Shown piece by piece: positions 4,901 through 5,334 of a stretch of DNA of 5,334 nucleotides. The position numbers and the translations under genes are program-made. Under the pieces are notes generated by a model. It saw only the letters and a program-made list of their open reading frames with translations. It did not search any database and had not been told where the DNA came from. Numbering within the stretch: position 1 is the stretch's first letter; the number at the start of each line of letters is the position of its first letter. Origin of the DNA: JBBDWJ01 sp040902925 (GTDB taxonomy: Bacteria; Acidobacteriota; Terriglobia; Bryobacterales; UBA6623); assembly GCA_040902925.1 (NCBI GenBank), contig JBBDWJ010000136.1:1-5334 (forward strand), written 5' to 3'.

Positions 4901-4904
4901 AGTT

Positions 4905-5099
4905 ATGAGGAATTGCGTGCTGAGATACTTTCTCAATGCCAAAATCTGGCGAGATGACCATGGCCAGGATTTTGTCGAATATGCGTTGCTAGCGGGCTTC
5001 ATCACCGTCGCTGTCGCGGCGACTTTTCCGCCCGCGGCCGACGATCTTTCGACAATTTTTTCCCGGCTCACCAGCGTAACAGCCCCCGTGGCCCAGTAG
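4905..5099 (+). CDS. Flp/Fap-type type IVb pilin
   Basis: A 64-residue prepilin of the Flp family, the small subunit of tight-adherence (Tad) pili. It starts with a leader of 20 residues (MRNCVLRYFLNAKIWRDDHG) that ends in Gly. The mature part would begin QDFVEYALLAGFITVAVAAT, with Glu at +5 and Tyr at +6, the diagnostic pair of type IVb pilins cut by a TadV/CpaA-type prepilin peptidase. The mature chain is about 44 residues: a hydrophobic helix with a proline break (FPP), then a short amphipathic tail ending TSVTAPVAQ. Size and layout are normal for the family. The gene has its own promoter and strong ribosome binding site, which suits an abundant structural subunit. No other tad/cpa gene is visible; the pilus machinery may lie beyond the right edge or elsewhere. 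Family assignment is firm; that this particular copy makes the main pilus fibre is inference. Confidence 0.9.
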   Translation: MRNCVLRYFLNAKIWRDDHGQDFVEYALLAGFITVAVAATFPPAADDLSTIFSRLTSVTAPVAQ

Positions 5100-5103
5100 G
5101 TTT

Positions 5104-5142
5104 CGCCGCTTCCCCCGCGGCGCCTACTCGCCGTCCCCGGCG
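5104..5142 (+). terminator. Two GC-rich stem-loops after the pilin gene
   Basis: CGCCGC (5104-5109) pairs with GCGGCG (5117-5122) across 7 bases, and CGCCG (5129-5133) pairs with CGGCG (5138-5142) across TCCC. They begin 5 bases after the pilin stop codon. The second is followed by TGCATTATTAG rather than a clean T-run, so termination is plausible but not certain. Such stems also commonly protect abundant short mRNAs. Confidence 0.4.
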
Positions 5143-5334
5143 TGCATTATTAGCGCGCGAACCCCCTCGTTGCGCCTGTCCCCCCTTTGCTGATCTTAAT
5201 TTTGCCTGCGCGTCTGGATTCAAGCCGGATCGACAGACCTTTTCTTCCGTTGACCTGCCGGCCCGGCCACTAGCCCAGGGCACTGCTGTCCGGCTAAAAT
5301 CTCTCACCAGTCGATAACCGGTGCGGAATCAATC
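5143..5334. other. Right edge, no gene recognised
   Basis: No gene is visible in these 192 bases. A TAAAAT hexamer at 5295-5300 could be a -10 box for a gene beyond the edge, but the nearest TTGAC sequence (5250-5254) is too far upstream (about 40 bases) to be its partner. Confidence 0.4.

Larger units (their letters stand above)
4429..4904. other. Divergent intergenic region between gcdH and the pilin gene
   Basis: This 476-bp stretch holds no gene I can support. An open frame on the plus strand from 4639 to 4908 has no recognisable motif and contains the pilin promoter. The region carries signals for both flanking genes: the gcdH ribosome binding site and an extended -10, a 19-bp palindrome, an inverted repeat with 10-bp arms, and the pilin promoter. 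I see nothing notable between 4554 and 4802 apart from a small GGCCG/CGGCC inverted repeat at 4564-4580. Confidence 0.7.

Noticed and set aside
4639..4908. Open frame of 89 codons ending in an ATGA overlap with the pilin start
   Set aside because: The overlap suggests coupling, but the frame has no recognised domain and a GTG start. It also contains the pilin promoter and the inverted repeat, so it is probably not translated.

Overview
This window looks like chromosomal DNA from a high-GC bacterium with short gene-free gaps packed with small repeats. My best guess is an acidobacterium of the Solibacter/Bryobacter type. That rests on three things: the general look of the Pol IV and Flp pilin proteins, the GGACAGACA/TGTCTGTCC hairpins, and the degenerate CCTGACA heptamer arrays, which I remember from such genomes. 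It is inference from memory, not a proven assignment. No phage, plasmid, transposase, CRISPR or RNA gene is visible.

Four genes lie on the minus strand. In transcription order they are a glutaryl-CoA dehydrogenase-type acyl-CoA dehydrogenase (4428 to 3259), a small DUF2085 membrane protein (2841 to 2338), an AAG/MPG-type 3-methyladenine DNA glycosylase (2219 to 1548) and DNA polymerase IV, DinB (1397 to 150). A fifth gene, a Flp-type pilin of 64 residues, runs the other way (4905 to 5099). It has the best promoter in the window, TTGATG-17 bp-TATGAT, and a strong Shine-Dalgarno sequence. The neighbouring glycosylase and Pol IV are a sensible pair, one removing alkylated bases and the other copying past lesions that remain. 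The other genes have no obvious link to them.

The most unusual material lies between the genes. Heptamer arrays of the CCTGACA type touch the stop codons of dinB and of the glycosylase gene, and a third array in the opposite orientation fills the space just upstream of the dinB start. The gap between the acyl-CoA dehydrogenase and DUF2085 genes (2842-3258) holds two identical 23-bp hairpin copies and at least seven further hairpins. Six of those seven form two arms of about 61 bp that mirror each other around position 3085, with compensatory base changes in a stem. The divergent region 4429-4904 holds two promoters, a 19-bp palindrome and a 10-bp-arm inverted repeat just upstream of the pilin promoter. 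I see no clear new enzymatic or defence system; the candidates for something undescribed are these repeat structures.
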